From: a virus | Virus record (IMG/VR): IMGVR_UViG_3300012351_000007 | Coordinates: 21,699 to 85,698 of that record | Strand: one strand, 5' to 3' | Length of the DNA stretch: 64,000 nt | Part shown: positions 9,240-17,320 of the stretch, in pieces | How the letters are laid out: every line of letters begins with the position of its first letter | Numbering within the stretch: position 1 is the first letter of the stretch | Made by a program: the position numbers and the translations under genes | The notes under the pieces: model-generated | Told to the model about the DNA's origin: nothing | The model's database searches: none | What the model saw: only the letters and a program-made list of their open reading frames with translations

Positions 9240-9647
9240 TCAAAGGTTGAGGTTGTGGGCGTGCAAGCTGATCCGGTAGGCGGCGGTGGCCCGGCGCAGC
9301 TGCGAGTTGTCCCACGGGGCGATGCTCGGCGCCGAGATGGTCTGCACCCTCGACACGGTGACCGACCCCAACGTCACATCGGCGAACGTGGTCGCCGGCA
9401 GGGTCACCCGCAGCGCCTTGCGTACCTGCTCCGCGAGGGTCTTCGCCGCGGCCCGGGACACGTGGAACACGTCCACATCGACGTTGGCCTGATCCAAGGT
9501 GATCGTGTCGTCGGCGCCGCCGAAACGTTCCACGGCGATCGTCGGCAGTACAAACTCCAGGTTGTACGGCAGTTCCGGGATCACGCTGTCGACGTGGAGG
9601 GTGGTTTTCAGCCAGCCGCACAGCAGGGTTTCGACATCCCGGTACAC
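9240..9647 (-). CDS. tail terminator-like protein
   Basis: The 135-residue protein begins MYRDVETLLCGWLK and has an alternating beta/alpha pattern ending in SLHAHNLNL, like the gpU-type tail terminator or minor tail proteins of siphophages. Its position, between the connector proteins and the gp10-like gene, fits. The terminator caps the tail tube when the correct length is reached. Confidence 0.7.
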   Translation of the reverse strand: MYRDVETLLCGWLKTTLHVDSVIPELPYNLEFVLPTIAVERFGGADDTITLDQANVDVDVFHVSRAAAKTLAEQVRKALRVTLPATTFADVTLGSVTVSRVQTISAPSIAPWDNSQLRRATAAYRISLHAHNLNL

Positions 9648-9656
9648 CCGACCCCC

Positions 9657-10100
9657 TCAGACGCCGGTCGGCGAAATGTCCTTACACACCAGGTCCCGCT
9701 GCCAGATGAGGGTTCCGGCGAGCACATCCACCACCCGCAGCACCCGGGTTGTCAGCGACGGGTCGGCCGCGCACACGGTGAGCACCAGTTCGTCGTTGAT
9801 CCGGACGCCGGTCTGTTCGGCCGGGATCGCGATGTAGTAGCGGTGCAGCGGCGTCTGGCTGGGGGAGACGGTCAGCTCCTCCTCATGCCGTCGGTCCCGT
9901 GGGGTTTGCTGCGCCCGGCACGGCCCGGTGTAGACGGTTACCGCAGGCGGGTAGACGGTGCGGCCCAACGTGTTGTCCCACACGCCCGGGCCGGCGGGCC
10001 GGGTGATGGTGCACTGGTCGAGCATCTGCTGCTCGGCCGTGAGGCGATGATGTGACGCCCACCCGCTGCCGATCACCTGCGTGTTGGGTAGCGGAGACAT
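9657..10100 (-). CDS. head closure / connector protein
   Basis: The 147-residue product contains an ITRPAGPGVWDNTLG motif and a beta-rich core typical of the DUF6093-type head closure proteins of actinophages. The start ATG at 10100 overlaps the stop of the upstream connector gene. It should join the portal-adaptor ring to the tail. The family label is from memory of the motif, not from a search. Confidence 0.7.
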   Translation of the reverse strand: MSPLPNTQVIGSGWASHHRLTAEQQMLDQCTITRPAGPGVWDNTLGRTVYPPAVTVYTGPCRAQQTPRDRRHEEELTVSPSQTPLHRYYIAIPAEQTGVRINDELVLTVCAADPSLTTRVLRVVDVLAGTLIWQRDLVCKDISPTGV

Positions 10101-10747
10101 CAGGGCGCGACACCCAGTTCGCCGAACTCGGCCTCGATCCAGGAGTTCGGGTTGTAGTCCACGATGTCGAAGGCGAACAGGCTCCCGGCGGCGTCCCGGT
10201 CGGCGGCCTGGTCCCGCAGTGCCTGGGCCCGTGCCCGGAGTTCGGCGGCGACCTTCGCCCCGTCGGTTGCCAGATCCTGGGTCTTGATGACCTTGCTGAC
10301 GAGCACCTCGGACGAGGCGATGGTGTCCAGGGCCTGCGCGGCGGCCAGCCGCACATTGCCCTGCTCGATGGTGAGGAACGCGCCGATCTGCCCGTCGGTT
10401 AACAGCGGTGCCGTGTCGGACAGGTCGGTGGACAGCAGCCGCACCTGCCCGACGGGTGTGGTCGGGTCGGTGGTGATCGGCGGGCCGGGCAGCGGGTTCG
10501 CGGCGACGTACACCTGCTGCGGCTCGGCACCCGCCCCGGTGCCTGAGACGGTCCACAGGTACACCCACCAGCCGGCCTGGTTGAGGATGACACTGACCCC
10601 GGTCCAGGTGTGGCCGCCGTCGGCGGTGGTCGTGGCCGGGTGGGTGGTAGTGCCGTCGGGGGCCAGCACAGCGAGGGTTGCTGCGGTGGTGCCGTCGTAG
10701 GGGGTGACCGTCAACTGCGGGATGTCCACATCACCTATGCCGAGCAC
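10100..10747 (-). CDS. head-tail adaptor with Ig-like N-terminus
   Basis: The 215-residue protein has a beta-sandwich-like first part (residues about 10-85, TVTPYDGTT, TWTVSGTG) and an alpha-helical C-terminal part (about 105-190, QVRLLSTDLSDTAPLLTDGQI) of the head-tail adaptor type. The second part matches the usual length and look of gp6/gp15-like adaptors. It lies first in the connector cluster. The fusion of a beta domain to an adaptor is common among these phages. Confidence 0.75.
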   Translation of the reverse strand: MLGIGDVDIPQLTVTPYDGTTAATLAVLAPDGTTTHPATTTADGGHTWTGVSVILNQAGWWVYLWTVSGTGAGAEPQQVYVAANPLPGPPITTDPTTPVGQVRLLSTDLSDTAPLLTDGQIGAFLTIEQGNVRLAAAQALDTIASSEVLVSKVIKTQDLATDGAKVAAELRARAQALRDQAADRDAAGSLFAFDIVDYNPNSWIEAEFGELGVAP

Positions 10748-10759
10748 GGCCGCCCCCTG

Positions 10760-11938
10760 TCACGGTGAGAGGCGGCTGGCCGCGGCGAGTTCGGGCGGCG
10801 AACGCAGGGCGGTCAGGGTCGGCCGGGTGTCCGTGGCGGTGAGGGTGGAGTTCGGGCGGTCGGTGGCGGTCAGGACCAATGCGGGCGGCCCGACCGCCCC
10901 GGCGCGAACTGTCGCTTCGTAAGCGGCGCCGAGGGCTTGCGCGGCCTGAACAGCCGCCAGGACCGTGAGAGACGGCGCGCTGGCGGTACCCAGCCCGGTT
11001 GCCGTGGGTGCGGCGGTGGTGGCCGCCACGGCGGGCTGCCCGGCTGTTCCCGCGCCGGTCGCCGAGCCGGCCTGCGTGGTCACCGTGGCCGATGCTGTGC
11101 CGGCAGCGGCGGGCCCGGTGGCGGCGGCCGTGTAGGCGACAACGGACACCCCGGGGGCGTTGGCGCTACCGGTGCCCGAGGCGGGCTGCGCCGAGGCGAC
11201 TGTTTCGCTGCTCGACGAGCCGGTGACGTTGTAGGCGGCCCCGGTCCCGGTGCCCGCCTGCGGGTAGACGACGATCGTAGCCGCAGGGCCTGGTGCGGTG
11301 CCTGTCGAGTCGGCCGGGGCGGCGGACGGTGCCACTGCGGCGGATGTCCCGAGTGCACTGCCGGTGCCGGGCGCGACACCCGCAACTGGGGCGAGGGTGG
11401 CTGCGGGGGGGAACGCCGACCCGGTGCCGGTCGCCGACGCGGCGGGGGTCACCTGCGGGCTAGCGTTCGGGGCGGCGCCAACACCCGTAGCTGCGGTCGG
11501 GTTGGAGACGACCTGCGCTGACGCCGCGGCGCTCCCCGTACCGGACACCGCCGGGGCTGCCGGGGCCACCGTCGGGGCCACGTTGAACGCGGCACCCGTA
11601 CCACTGGACGCGCCCGCGTTGGGGGTGACAACTGCTGTTGCCGACGCGGACCCGACACCCGAGGCGTTCCCGACATTGGGGGAGACTGCGGCGGACGGGT
11701 TGTTCGCCGCACCCGTCCCGGTCGCCGCGACGGCGTAGGCGGTCACCAACGCGCCCGGGTTGGGCGCCGAGCCGGTCCCGGAGGCTACGGCAGCGTTCGG
11801 GGTGACCTGCGCGGCGACGGCGTTGGCTGTGCCCGTTCCGGTGGCGGTGGTCGCGTTCGCTGTTGTTGATGCGGCACCCGCCGAGGCGGGGAGGATGACG
11901 ATCGCCGAGACGGGCTGGGCGCGGCCGATGCGGGCCAC
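10760..11938 (-). CDS. Ala/Gly/Thr repeat structural protein
   Basis: This 392-residue protein consists largely of degenerate repeats around the pattern A-x-G-T-G-x-A with Pro/Val spacers every 15-18 residues, from about residue 15 to 350. There is almost no charged residue in the repeats. A short C-terminal part (about 355-392) is of normal composition. Its place among head and connector genes suggests a capsid fibre, spike or surface protein. I know of no specific function; the repeat DNA is likely prone to copy-number change. Confidence 0.6.
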   Translation of the reverse strand: MARIGRAQPVSAIVILPASAGAASTTANATTATGTGTANAVAAQVTPNAAVASGTGSAPNPGALVTAYAVAATGTGAANNPSAAVSPNVGNASGVGSASATAVVTPNAGASSGTGAAFNVAPTVAPAAPAVSGTGSAAASAQVVSNPTAATGVGAAPNASPQVTPAASATGTGSAFPPAATLAPVAGVAPGTGSALGTSAAVAPSAAPADSTGTAPGPAATIVVYPQAGTGTGAAYNVTGSSSSETVASAQPASGTGSANAPGVSVVAYTAAATGPAAAGTASATVTTQAGSATGAGTAGQPAVAATTAAPTATGLGTASAPSLTVLAAVQAAQALGAAYEATVRAGAVGPPALVLTATDRPNSTLTATDTRPTLTALRSPPELAAASRLSP

Positions 11939-11947
11939 CGGCGCCCC

Positions 11948-12715
11948 CTACCAGTTCGCGGCGCGGGTCACCGCCGCCGTCGGAACCACAACCGGCAGGA
12001 CTGGCCCCGCCGCTGCGGCAACCTTGACTTCCACCGCGACCGCCGCGACATTGAACAGCGCCCCACCGCCGGACCGCAGATCAGCCCAGTCGACGGTGGT
12101 CGATGTCGATCCGGTGCGGACTTCGCTTTCCAGGCCGCCCCAGTCGGTGTTCGTCAGGTCGTCGACCTCGGTCCACGTGCCAGCAGTACCGGGAGTGGCG
12201 CCGGCCGCGGACTTGTCCATACCGGCGACGGCGAACACTTCGTTCGTGGACGCCGGGGCGGCGGACAAGGTGATGCTGAACGGCGACGGTGGACCGGAGA
12301 AGCCGCCGTTCTGTGAGCCGGTGGCCGTCGCCCCGGTCGGCGCCCCAGTGTTGTATCCGGTGTAGGCGACGACGGACACGGCGTACTCGCCGATGGCGCG
12401 GCCACCGGTGCCGATCGTCAGCGTCATCGACGCCCCGGTGCCGACGGCGGCCGTGAAAATCTTCGTAGCGGTGGGGTACGAGGTCGGCGAGACCGACACG
12501 CCCGGGCCGCCGGTGTAGGTCCAGCCGCCGCCGCTGACCGTTATCGCGCTGAGTGGGTCGGTGGTGGTGCCGTTGTTCTCGATGATCGACACACCGACGA
12601 CGAGCAGCGAGTTGTCCGGCGGCGTGAACGCGTTGGTGACGAAGTTGCCGGTGCCGAAGTTGCCGGTGGGGGTTGGGCTGATCTGTCCGAGCAGGCTGGT
12701 GCGGGACAGCGCCAC
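11948..12715 (-). CDS. phage structural protein, beta-rich
   Basis: The 255-residue protein is rich in Gly, Thr, Ser and Ala and appears to be an all-beta (jelly-roll or lectin-like) domain; motifs such as VVGVSIIENNG and AVSVVAYTGYNTG are typical of the exposed virion proteins of actinobacterial phages. It lies between two other structural genes. The role, perhaps a head or neck decoration protein, is inferred. Confidence 0.6.
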   Translation of the reverse strand: MALSRTSLLGQISPTPTGNFGTGNFVTNAFTPPDNSLLVVGVSIIENNGTTTDPLSAITVSGGGWTYTGGPGVSVSPTSYPTATKIFTAAVGTGASMTLTIGTGGRAIGEYAVSVVAYTGYNTGAPTGATATGSQNGGFSGPPSPFSITLSAAPASTNEVFAVAGMDKSAAGATPGTAGTWTEVDDLTNTDWGGLESEVRTGSTSTTVDWADLRSGGGALFNVAAVAVEVKVAAAAGPVLPVVVPTAAVTRAANW

Positions 12716-12736
12716 GGCCTACCCCCCGGGGTCCGG

Positions 12737-12913
12737 TCAGGCGGGGGCGGGGACGATGGTGATGAGGATGTCGGTGACAGCGCCCTCCGTGGACACCTCC
12801 ACCTGCACGTCCTCCACCGTGTACGTGTTGCCCGCCCCGTCCCTGACGACCAGCGGGGTTTCCCGGCGGGCGGTGTTCGTGGCGTCAGTTAGATCGCCGA
12901 ACGTGTAGGACAT
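12737..12913 (-). CDS. 58-residue structural-region protein
   Basis: A small frame, MSYTFGDLTD to VPAPA, fills the gap between two structural genes. It has regular codon use, a start preceded by AAGGTGCTGACCTG, and a beta-strand pattern (TYTVEDVQVEV). It is not recognised but is probably a small virion or neck component. Confidence 0.6.
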   Translation of the reverse strand: MSYTFGDLTDATNTARRETPLVVRDGAGNTYTVEDVQVEVSTEGAVTDILITIVPAPA

Positions 12914-12917
12914 CAGG

Positions 12918-13370
12918 TCAGCACCTTTCGCACTTCATCACGGCGCGGGCGTTCGCCGCCGCGCCCCCGGTCAGCCGCAACGCGAAGCCGGTCGACACCG
13001 CACAGTCGTAGCTGTCACCCAACGGCACGTCGTAGACGAGGGTGCCGCCGGAGGTGAACTCCCATTCCTCAAGCACGGTCAGCACCGTTGGCTCGGCGGT
13101 CCAGTTGCGGGCGGCGGTGAACCCGACGGTGACGCTCCGGCCGTACACCTGCTGCATGGTGACGCTGGTCGAGTTCGTGCCGGGCGCGTTGGTGGCGAAC
13201 GTGGCCGCGCACAGTTCCACCAGCAGAGTCGTTGCCGTGTCGATGCCGACCCGCACCGCAATCAGGTCGCCGCCGAACGTGGACGGGGCCAGTACCCCGA
13301 GAACGGACTTGGCGGTCGTGGTGATTCCAACCGCAGCACCCGTGGTCGCGGTGTACCCGGCCTTCGCCAC
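12918..13370 (-). CDS. putative virion protein
   Basis: The 150-residue protein has an all-beta character with several Cys (residues near 56, 124 and the last CERC). The GTG at 13370 is preferred because a strong GGGAGGT ribosome binding site stands 5 bases before it. It belongs to the structural gene run; no family is recognised. Confidence 0.6.
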   Translation of the reverse strand: MAKAGYTATTGAAVGITTTAKSVLGVLAPSTFGGDLIAVRVGIDTATTLLVELCAATFATNAPGTNSTSVTMQQVYGRSVTVGFTAARNWTAEPTVLTVLEEWEFTSGGTLVYDVPLGDSYDCAVSTGFALRLTGGAAANARAVMKCERC

Positions 13371-13436
13371 GGCACCTCCCAACCTTGCGCGGTGGTTCGG
13401 GTGGGGGGGCGAACGGTCACAGCGAGAGGCCTTGCG

Positions 13437-13904
13437 TTACAGCGAAATCGACAGCACGCCCGACGCGGAATAGGCGACCGTAAATGTGCCTGCCGTTACG
13501 GAGTTGGTGCCTCCAAGTGATAGGAAGCAGATTCCTTGATCGGAAACAGGGGTTGTGAGAGTGGTGTCATGGATCAGGCACCCGTACACCGAGGCGAGCG
13601 TGGTCGTAGAGTTCGCGCTGACCGTGTTCGCCGCAGTCAGCTTCACCGTCGCCGAGGTGCCGGCGTCGATGACCACCGACCCGAGCGCCCGGCCAGCTGC
13701 GGGCCAGCCGGAGGCGTCGGCCACGCCACCCGATGCCCACACGCCAGCGCCGTAGGCCGAGTTCGCCGAGGTCGCGTCGCCGGTCGGCGTGATCGAGTTG
13801 TCAAAGAGCGAGTTCTTGAGCGTGTCCGAGTCGAGGTCGAACGCGGCGACGTTGCCGAACATGTCAGCGATCAGGGCGCGGAAGATCTTGGATGACCAGG
13901 CCAC
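13437..13904 (-). CDS. putative head protein
   Basis: The 155-residue protein starts MAWSSKIFRALIADMF and continues with a beta-rich body (ATVKLTAANTVSANSTT). Proteins with this start are seen in the head gene clusters of actinophages and prophages, usually of unknown role. It lies in the same transcription unit as the capsid genes. Confidence 0.65.
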   Translation of the reverse strand: MAWSSKIFRALIADMFGNVAAFDLDSDTLKNSLFDNSITPTGDATSANSAYGAGVWASGGVADASGWPAAGRALGSVVIDAGTSATVKLTAANTVSANSTTTLASVYGCLIHDTTLTTPVSDQGICFLSLGGTNSVTAGTFTVAYSASGVLSISL

Positions 13905-13907
13905 CGG

Positions 13908-14195
13908 TTACGCCCCCGTCCCACTCTGCTCGTCGTACCGGGCCTTGACCGCCTCGTGCGCCTGCGTCGCCGCTTCGGCCTCGGCCTCGTGCGCGGGCAG
14001 GGAGTCCTCGGCGCCGCGCAGGTGCTCCCGCAGGCGCTCGATCTTCCCCTTCAGGGCGTCCACCGCATCGGCAGCCCGGGACGCTTCGGTGGCATGCCGG
14101 CGTACCGTCTCCGCGTCCACCACGTCCGGCAGCGGCCCGGGTTCGGCTGTAGCCACGGCATCGTGCGCCGAACCGGCGCCGTCAGGTGTGGTCAA
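13908..14195 (-). CDS. coiled-coil hypothetical protein
   Basis: The 95-residue protein is mostly one long alpha helix from about residue 28 to 88, rich in Ala, Glu and Arg, which should form a coiled coil. The N-terminal 25 residues are disordered (Asp, Pro, Gly). Its start overlaps nothing and its stop lies near the next start. It could be an assembly factor for the neighbouring virion proteins. Confidence 0.6.
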   Translation of the reverse strand: MTTPDGAGSAHDAVATAEPGPLPDVVDAETVRRHATEASRAADAVDALKGKIERLREHLRGAEDSLPAHEAEAEAATQAHEAVKARYDEQSGTGA

Positions 14196-14512
14196 AGGAA
14201 GTCCCCCAAGCGTGCTTGTGCGGTCGGCGGGTAGACGGTGCAGTCCTCACCTTCGTCGCGCGTCGTATAGACGGCCATCACGGGCACCCCGCGGTTGTCG
14301 GTCTGCACCAGTTCCCCCGCCACGTAGTCCTCCCGTTCCACCGCGGTCACCTTGCAGCGGGTGCCGGCGGGGACCAGCGGGACCGACAGGCCGTGCATCC
14401 CGGGGCAGTTGTGCATCGGGATCCCCGACGACTGCCCGCGAGTGACGTGGGTGTGGTCGCATGCCCCGCACTCCCAGCGGCGTTCCGGGGCGAGCAGCAC
14501 TGGGCGGCTCAA
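14192..14512 (-). CDS. small zinc-ribbon protein
   Basis: The 106-residue protein has a C-x2-C pair (WECGACD) near residue 15 and an HNC element near 34, a likely zinc ribbon, followed by a beta-rich segment VPAGTRCKVTAVEREDYV. The TTG at 14512 overlaps the TGA stop of the upstream gene and gives a natural N-terminus; a GTG 12 bases later is an alternative. Proteins of this type recur beside capsid genes in actinophages with unknown role. Confidence 0.6.
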   Translation of the reverse strand: MSRPVLLAPERRWECGACDHTHVTRGQSSGIPMHNCPGMHGLSVPLVPAGTRCKVTAVEREDYVAGELVQTDNRGVPVMAVYTTRDEGEDCTVYPPTAQARLGDFL

Positions 14513-15060
14513 CCGAGCGCCACCCAGATCGATGCGGCAGCGGCGGTCATCGCCCCGACGGTGCCGGGGGCGGTGGTGGTCAGGCCGGTGTCGGCGGTGG
14601 CGAAGCGCAGGTTCGGCGCGGACAGGCCAGCGTTGACCAGCCCCGCCGCCAGGGATGTGCCGCACGCCAGGGTGGGCAGGGCGACCCCGTTGGCCCACAG
14701 CCCGACGAAGCAGTACCCGGCCGGCAGCGCCTGCGGGGTGACCGCGGCGGCTTTCAGCCCGGCGGTCGCCCACGCCGCCGACTGGTCGGCGGAGGTGGCC
14801 AGCAACACCCGGGACGCGTCGAACAGCGCCAGCCGGGACTGGCCGGACGTGAGCGTCGTCCCGCCGGTGGTGACATACACCGACACGGTGGAGACGGTCG
14901 CGGCGGCAGCGAGTTTCAGCCGGGCCACGTACATCAGCCCGTTGGTGAGGATCGGCGTCGCCACCGACGCGGACAGCGGATCCGTGGTCCACGCCGCATA
15001 GCCGTGGTCGGCGGCCGACGCCGGCAGCGGTATAGCGACGGTGGACCCGGAGCGGCCCAT
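14509..15060 (-). CDS. structural protein, beta-sandwich-like
   Basis: The 183-residue protein looks like an all-beta domain with short repeats of Ala/Thr strands (LMYVARLKLAAAATVSTVSVYVTT) and a segment LPAGYCFVGLWANG common in phage-attached carbohydrate-binding-like or fibre proteins. The start overlaps the stop of the next upstream gene. A surface role is inferred. Confidence 0.6.
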   Translation of the reverse strand: MGRSGSTVAIPLPASAADHGYAAWTTDPLSASVATPILTNGLMYVARLKLAAAATVSTVSVYVTTGGTTLTSGQSRLALFDASRVLLATSADQSAAWATAGLKAAAVTPQALPAGYCFVGLWANGVALPTLACGTSLAAGLVNAGLSAPNLRFATADTGLTTTAPGTVGAMTAAAASIWVALG

Positions 15061-15536
15061 CAGGGTCCGGTCCGCACGATGCCGGCGACGGTCCCGGACA
15101 CCACCTGGGCGTAGATGCCGTTGCTGGTCTTGATGCCGCCGTCGCCGTAGAACTCCCGCGCCGACTCGTTGGCCGCCAGGGTGATCTCCTCCACGACCGT
15201 GCCGGACGCTGCGGATGCGTTGTCCCACAGCCGCACCACCGCAGCCGCCCCGGCGGTTTCCCGCACCGCGAAGCCGCGGTAGTCCTTCGCCGTCGCGGCG
15301 ATCACCGCAGAGACGGTGAAATCGACGCTGACGGTGGAGGCGGCGGGTTCGGCCACTGACGCGGTGGAGGCGAGGGTGGCGGTACCGTCACCGTTGTCGG
15401 TGGCCTTCAGCAGGTTCCCGGACCCGTCGACCAGTACGACTGCGGCCACCTGCGGGGTTACGGTGCCGCCGGGTGGGGTGACCGCGGCGAGGCCGGCCAG
15501 GAGTTGGGTCGACACGATGCGGGTGTTGACGCCCAC
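15060..15536 (-). CDS. putative virion protein
   Basis: The 158-residue product has an all-beta pattern with a clear strand-rich core (DFTVSAVIAATAKDYRGFAVRET) ending in GIYAQVVSG. It closely follows the pattern of small surface proteins next to actinophage capsid genes. It is co-transcribed with the preceding and following structural genes. Confidence 0.6.
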   Translation of the reverse strand: MGVNTRIVSTQLLAGLAAVTPPGGTVTPQVAAVVLVDGSGNLLKATDNGDGTATLASTASVAEPAASTVSVDFTVSAVIAATAKDYRGFAVRETAGAAAVVRLWDNASAASGTVVEEITLAANESAREFYGDGGIKTSNGIYAQVVSGTVAGIVRTGP

Positions 15537-15539
15537 GTC

Positions 15540-15743
15540 TCAGCCGCCTTTCCTGGCCTGCCTGCGTCCCTGCTGTGGTCGTGCCGCCGGGGGCTGCTCG
15601 GGTTCGCGCAGGTGCACCTGGCCCGACCCCCGGTCCGCCTCCGGGGCGGGTTCCGGGAGCCGGGCCACGACCTGTGCCAGCAGGTCGTTGGTGCGTTGCG
15701 CCTGGGTGAGGATGGCGTCGAGGAACTCGTCCCCGGAGGTCAT
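15540..15743 (-). CDS. small basic-tailed protein by capsid gene
   Basis: The 67-residue protein begins with a helix (GDEFLDAILTQAQRTNDLLAQVVARL) and ends with a Pro/Gln/Arg/Lys-rich basic tail. It lies directly downstream of the major capsid gene. It is not recognised. The basic tail could contact DNA. Confidence 0.55.
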   Translation of the reverse strand: MTSGDEFLDAILTQAQRTNDLLAQVVARLPEPAPEADRGSGQVHLREPEQPPAARPQQGRRQARKGG

Positions 15744-15774
15744 CCGCTGGGGCCTATCGGACGGATCGGGCAAA

Positions 15775-16962
15775 CTAACCACCTGTGGACGCGACGCCCG
15801 ACTTCGGGTCAAATAGGGCACCCCCGAGGACGTGCCTGACCCGGTACCGGATCCCGTCGTTGGAGAAGTCGCCCTCCTCCGGGCCGACGATCCCCCCACC
15901 GACCCGCATCGCATCCGGGGCCTTCATCCACAGGTCCGGGGTCTCATGCCCGGTCAGGAAGCCGACCTCCATCGCCGGGCGCCCCTCGTTCGGGTTCGCG
16001 AACAGGTACCACGCGGTATTGCCCTTCGTGGTGTCGATCAGCGGCAGCCACGGGTTGACGACCGGCTTCACCTTGTTCTGCATCCAGTTCGCCACCCGCA
16101 GGGCGTCGTTGCTGGACAGGTTCCCGCCACCCGTAGGCCCGATGATCTCCGTCGCGTTGATGATGTTGTTGGCGACGACCTCCAGCGCCGGCGGAACCAC
16201 CAGGGTCACAGCGTTGATGTAGATCGGGCCGCCGTCGGAGTCGACCTGGCTCGCGAGGACAGTGAAGGCCGTCTGCAGACCGGCCACCGACAGCGTCGGG
16301 TTGCCGGTGACGATGTTCTTGTTGCCACTGGAGAAGAACGTCGCGTTGGGTCCGGTACTCGATGCGAACAGGGCGGTGGCGAACTGCTCCTCGGTGCGCC
16401 GCGCCGCCAACGCGAGGGCCTGCGGCAGTTCGGTGAACGCGCCCAGGTCGTCGTTGACGATCGACTCCCACGAGATGTCGATCTCGGCGCCGTACTTGTC
16501 CACCGAGTACTCGTACTTGCCGTCGGCCACCGGGCGGGCGGTGTACGGGGCGAGTTCCTTCACCTTGGCCAGCAGCGCCTTGCCGCCGTCCAGGGTGAAC
16601 CGGCGCACCAGGCGGAAGTCCCGGACCCGCCCCCGCTTCGCCCAGGCGTCCCACTGGATCGGCATCGTCGCGTACGCGGCGAGCAGCTGCCGGTCAATGA
16701 CGTCGGCGAACAGGTAGGAGAAGTCGGAGCGGGTCAACGCCTCCTGGAAGTCCAGGGCGGCCCGGCGGGAGCCGGACATGACCGACTCGTACATCCGCAT
16801 GACCTCCGACAGGCCCCGCTGGTAGGCGGGGTCCTGCCGGCGCTGAACGCGCCGGCCTTCCCCGGCGAAGATGCGTTCGGTGGCAGCGTCGTCGGTGCCG
16901 CCCTCGAACGTGGCCAGCCGGTTCAGGCCGGTACCGATGCCGGGCAGGGTTGCAGTCGTCAT
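15775..16962 (-). CDS. major capsid protein
   Basis: The 395-residue protein follows the capsid protease and decoration genes. After an N-terminal helical arm (about 1-90), the body has the features of an HK97-type fold: a spine-helix region near 165-185 (FTELPQALALAARRTEEQFATAL), and the P-domain/A-domain segments up to the VGFLTGHETPDLW and EEGDFSNDGIRYRVRH motifs near the C-terminus, both typical of actinophage major capsid proteins. It builds the icosahedral head. Confidence 0.9.
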   Translation of the reverse strand: MTTATLPGIGTGLNRLATFEGGTDDAATERIFAGEGRRVQRRQDPAYQRGLSEVMRMYESVMSGSRRAALDFQEALTRSDFSYLFADVIDRQLLAAYATMPIQWDAWAKRGRVRDFRLVRRFTLDGGKALLAKVKELAPYTARPVADGKYEYSVDKYGAEIDISWESIVNDDLGAFTELPQALALAARRTEEQFATALFASSTGPNATFFSSGNKNIVTGNPTLSVAGLQTAFTVLASQVDSDGGPIYINAVTLVVPPALEVVANNIINATEIIGPTGGGNLSSNDALRVANWMQNKVKPVVNPWLPLIDTTKGNTAWYLFANPNEGRPAMEVGFLTGHETPDLWMKAPDAMRVGGGIVGPEEGDFSNDGIRYRVRHVLGGALFDPKSGVASTGG

Positions 16963-16963
16963 G

Positions 16964-17320
16964 TCAGAACCCCACCTGGACTCGGATCGTGGCCGTTGCG
17001 GCGGAAGTGACAGCGGCGCGGGCGTAGCCGAACCGGACCCCGCCGGTGGCCTTCTTCGACAGTTTCGGGGTGTCGCCGGTCTGGTAGTAGATGATGTCGC
17101 CGTCGGCGACAGCCGAGTTACCGGCCGAGTCGATACCCTTCACCGACAGGTTGAAGTCGCCGTCCAACGCGACGGTGGTGTTGCCGGCGGCGTCCTCGGT
17201 GGTCAACGCCACCCCGGGGCACTGCCCGTTGATGACCGGATCCCCCGAGTTGGGGGTGGCCGGGTCGGAGCAGGCGAAGGAACGCGTCTTGGTCCACTTG
17301 ACGACCATGTTGGCTGACAT
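16964..17320 (-). CDS. capsid decoration protein (DUF2190-like)
   Basis: The 118-residue protein has the beta-rich pattern of the DUF2190 family (GDPVINGQCPGVALTTED, NLSVKGID, GDIIYYQ) and lies between the capsid protease/scaffold and major capsid genes. Decoration proteins of this class bind the outer shell and stabilise the expanded head. Its start overlaps the stop of the protease gene. Confidence 0.8.
   Translation of the reverse strand: MSANMVVKWTKTRSFACSDPATPNSGDPVINGQCPGVALTTEDAAGNTTVALDGDFNLSVKGIDSAGNSAVADGDIIYYQTGDTPKLSKKATGGVRFGYARAAVTSAATATIRVQVGF

Noticed and set aside
15832-17010. A 392-codon plus-strand frame opposite the major capsid gene
   Set aside because: High GC produces long open antisense frames; the opposite strand encodes a recognisable capsid protein.
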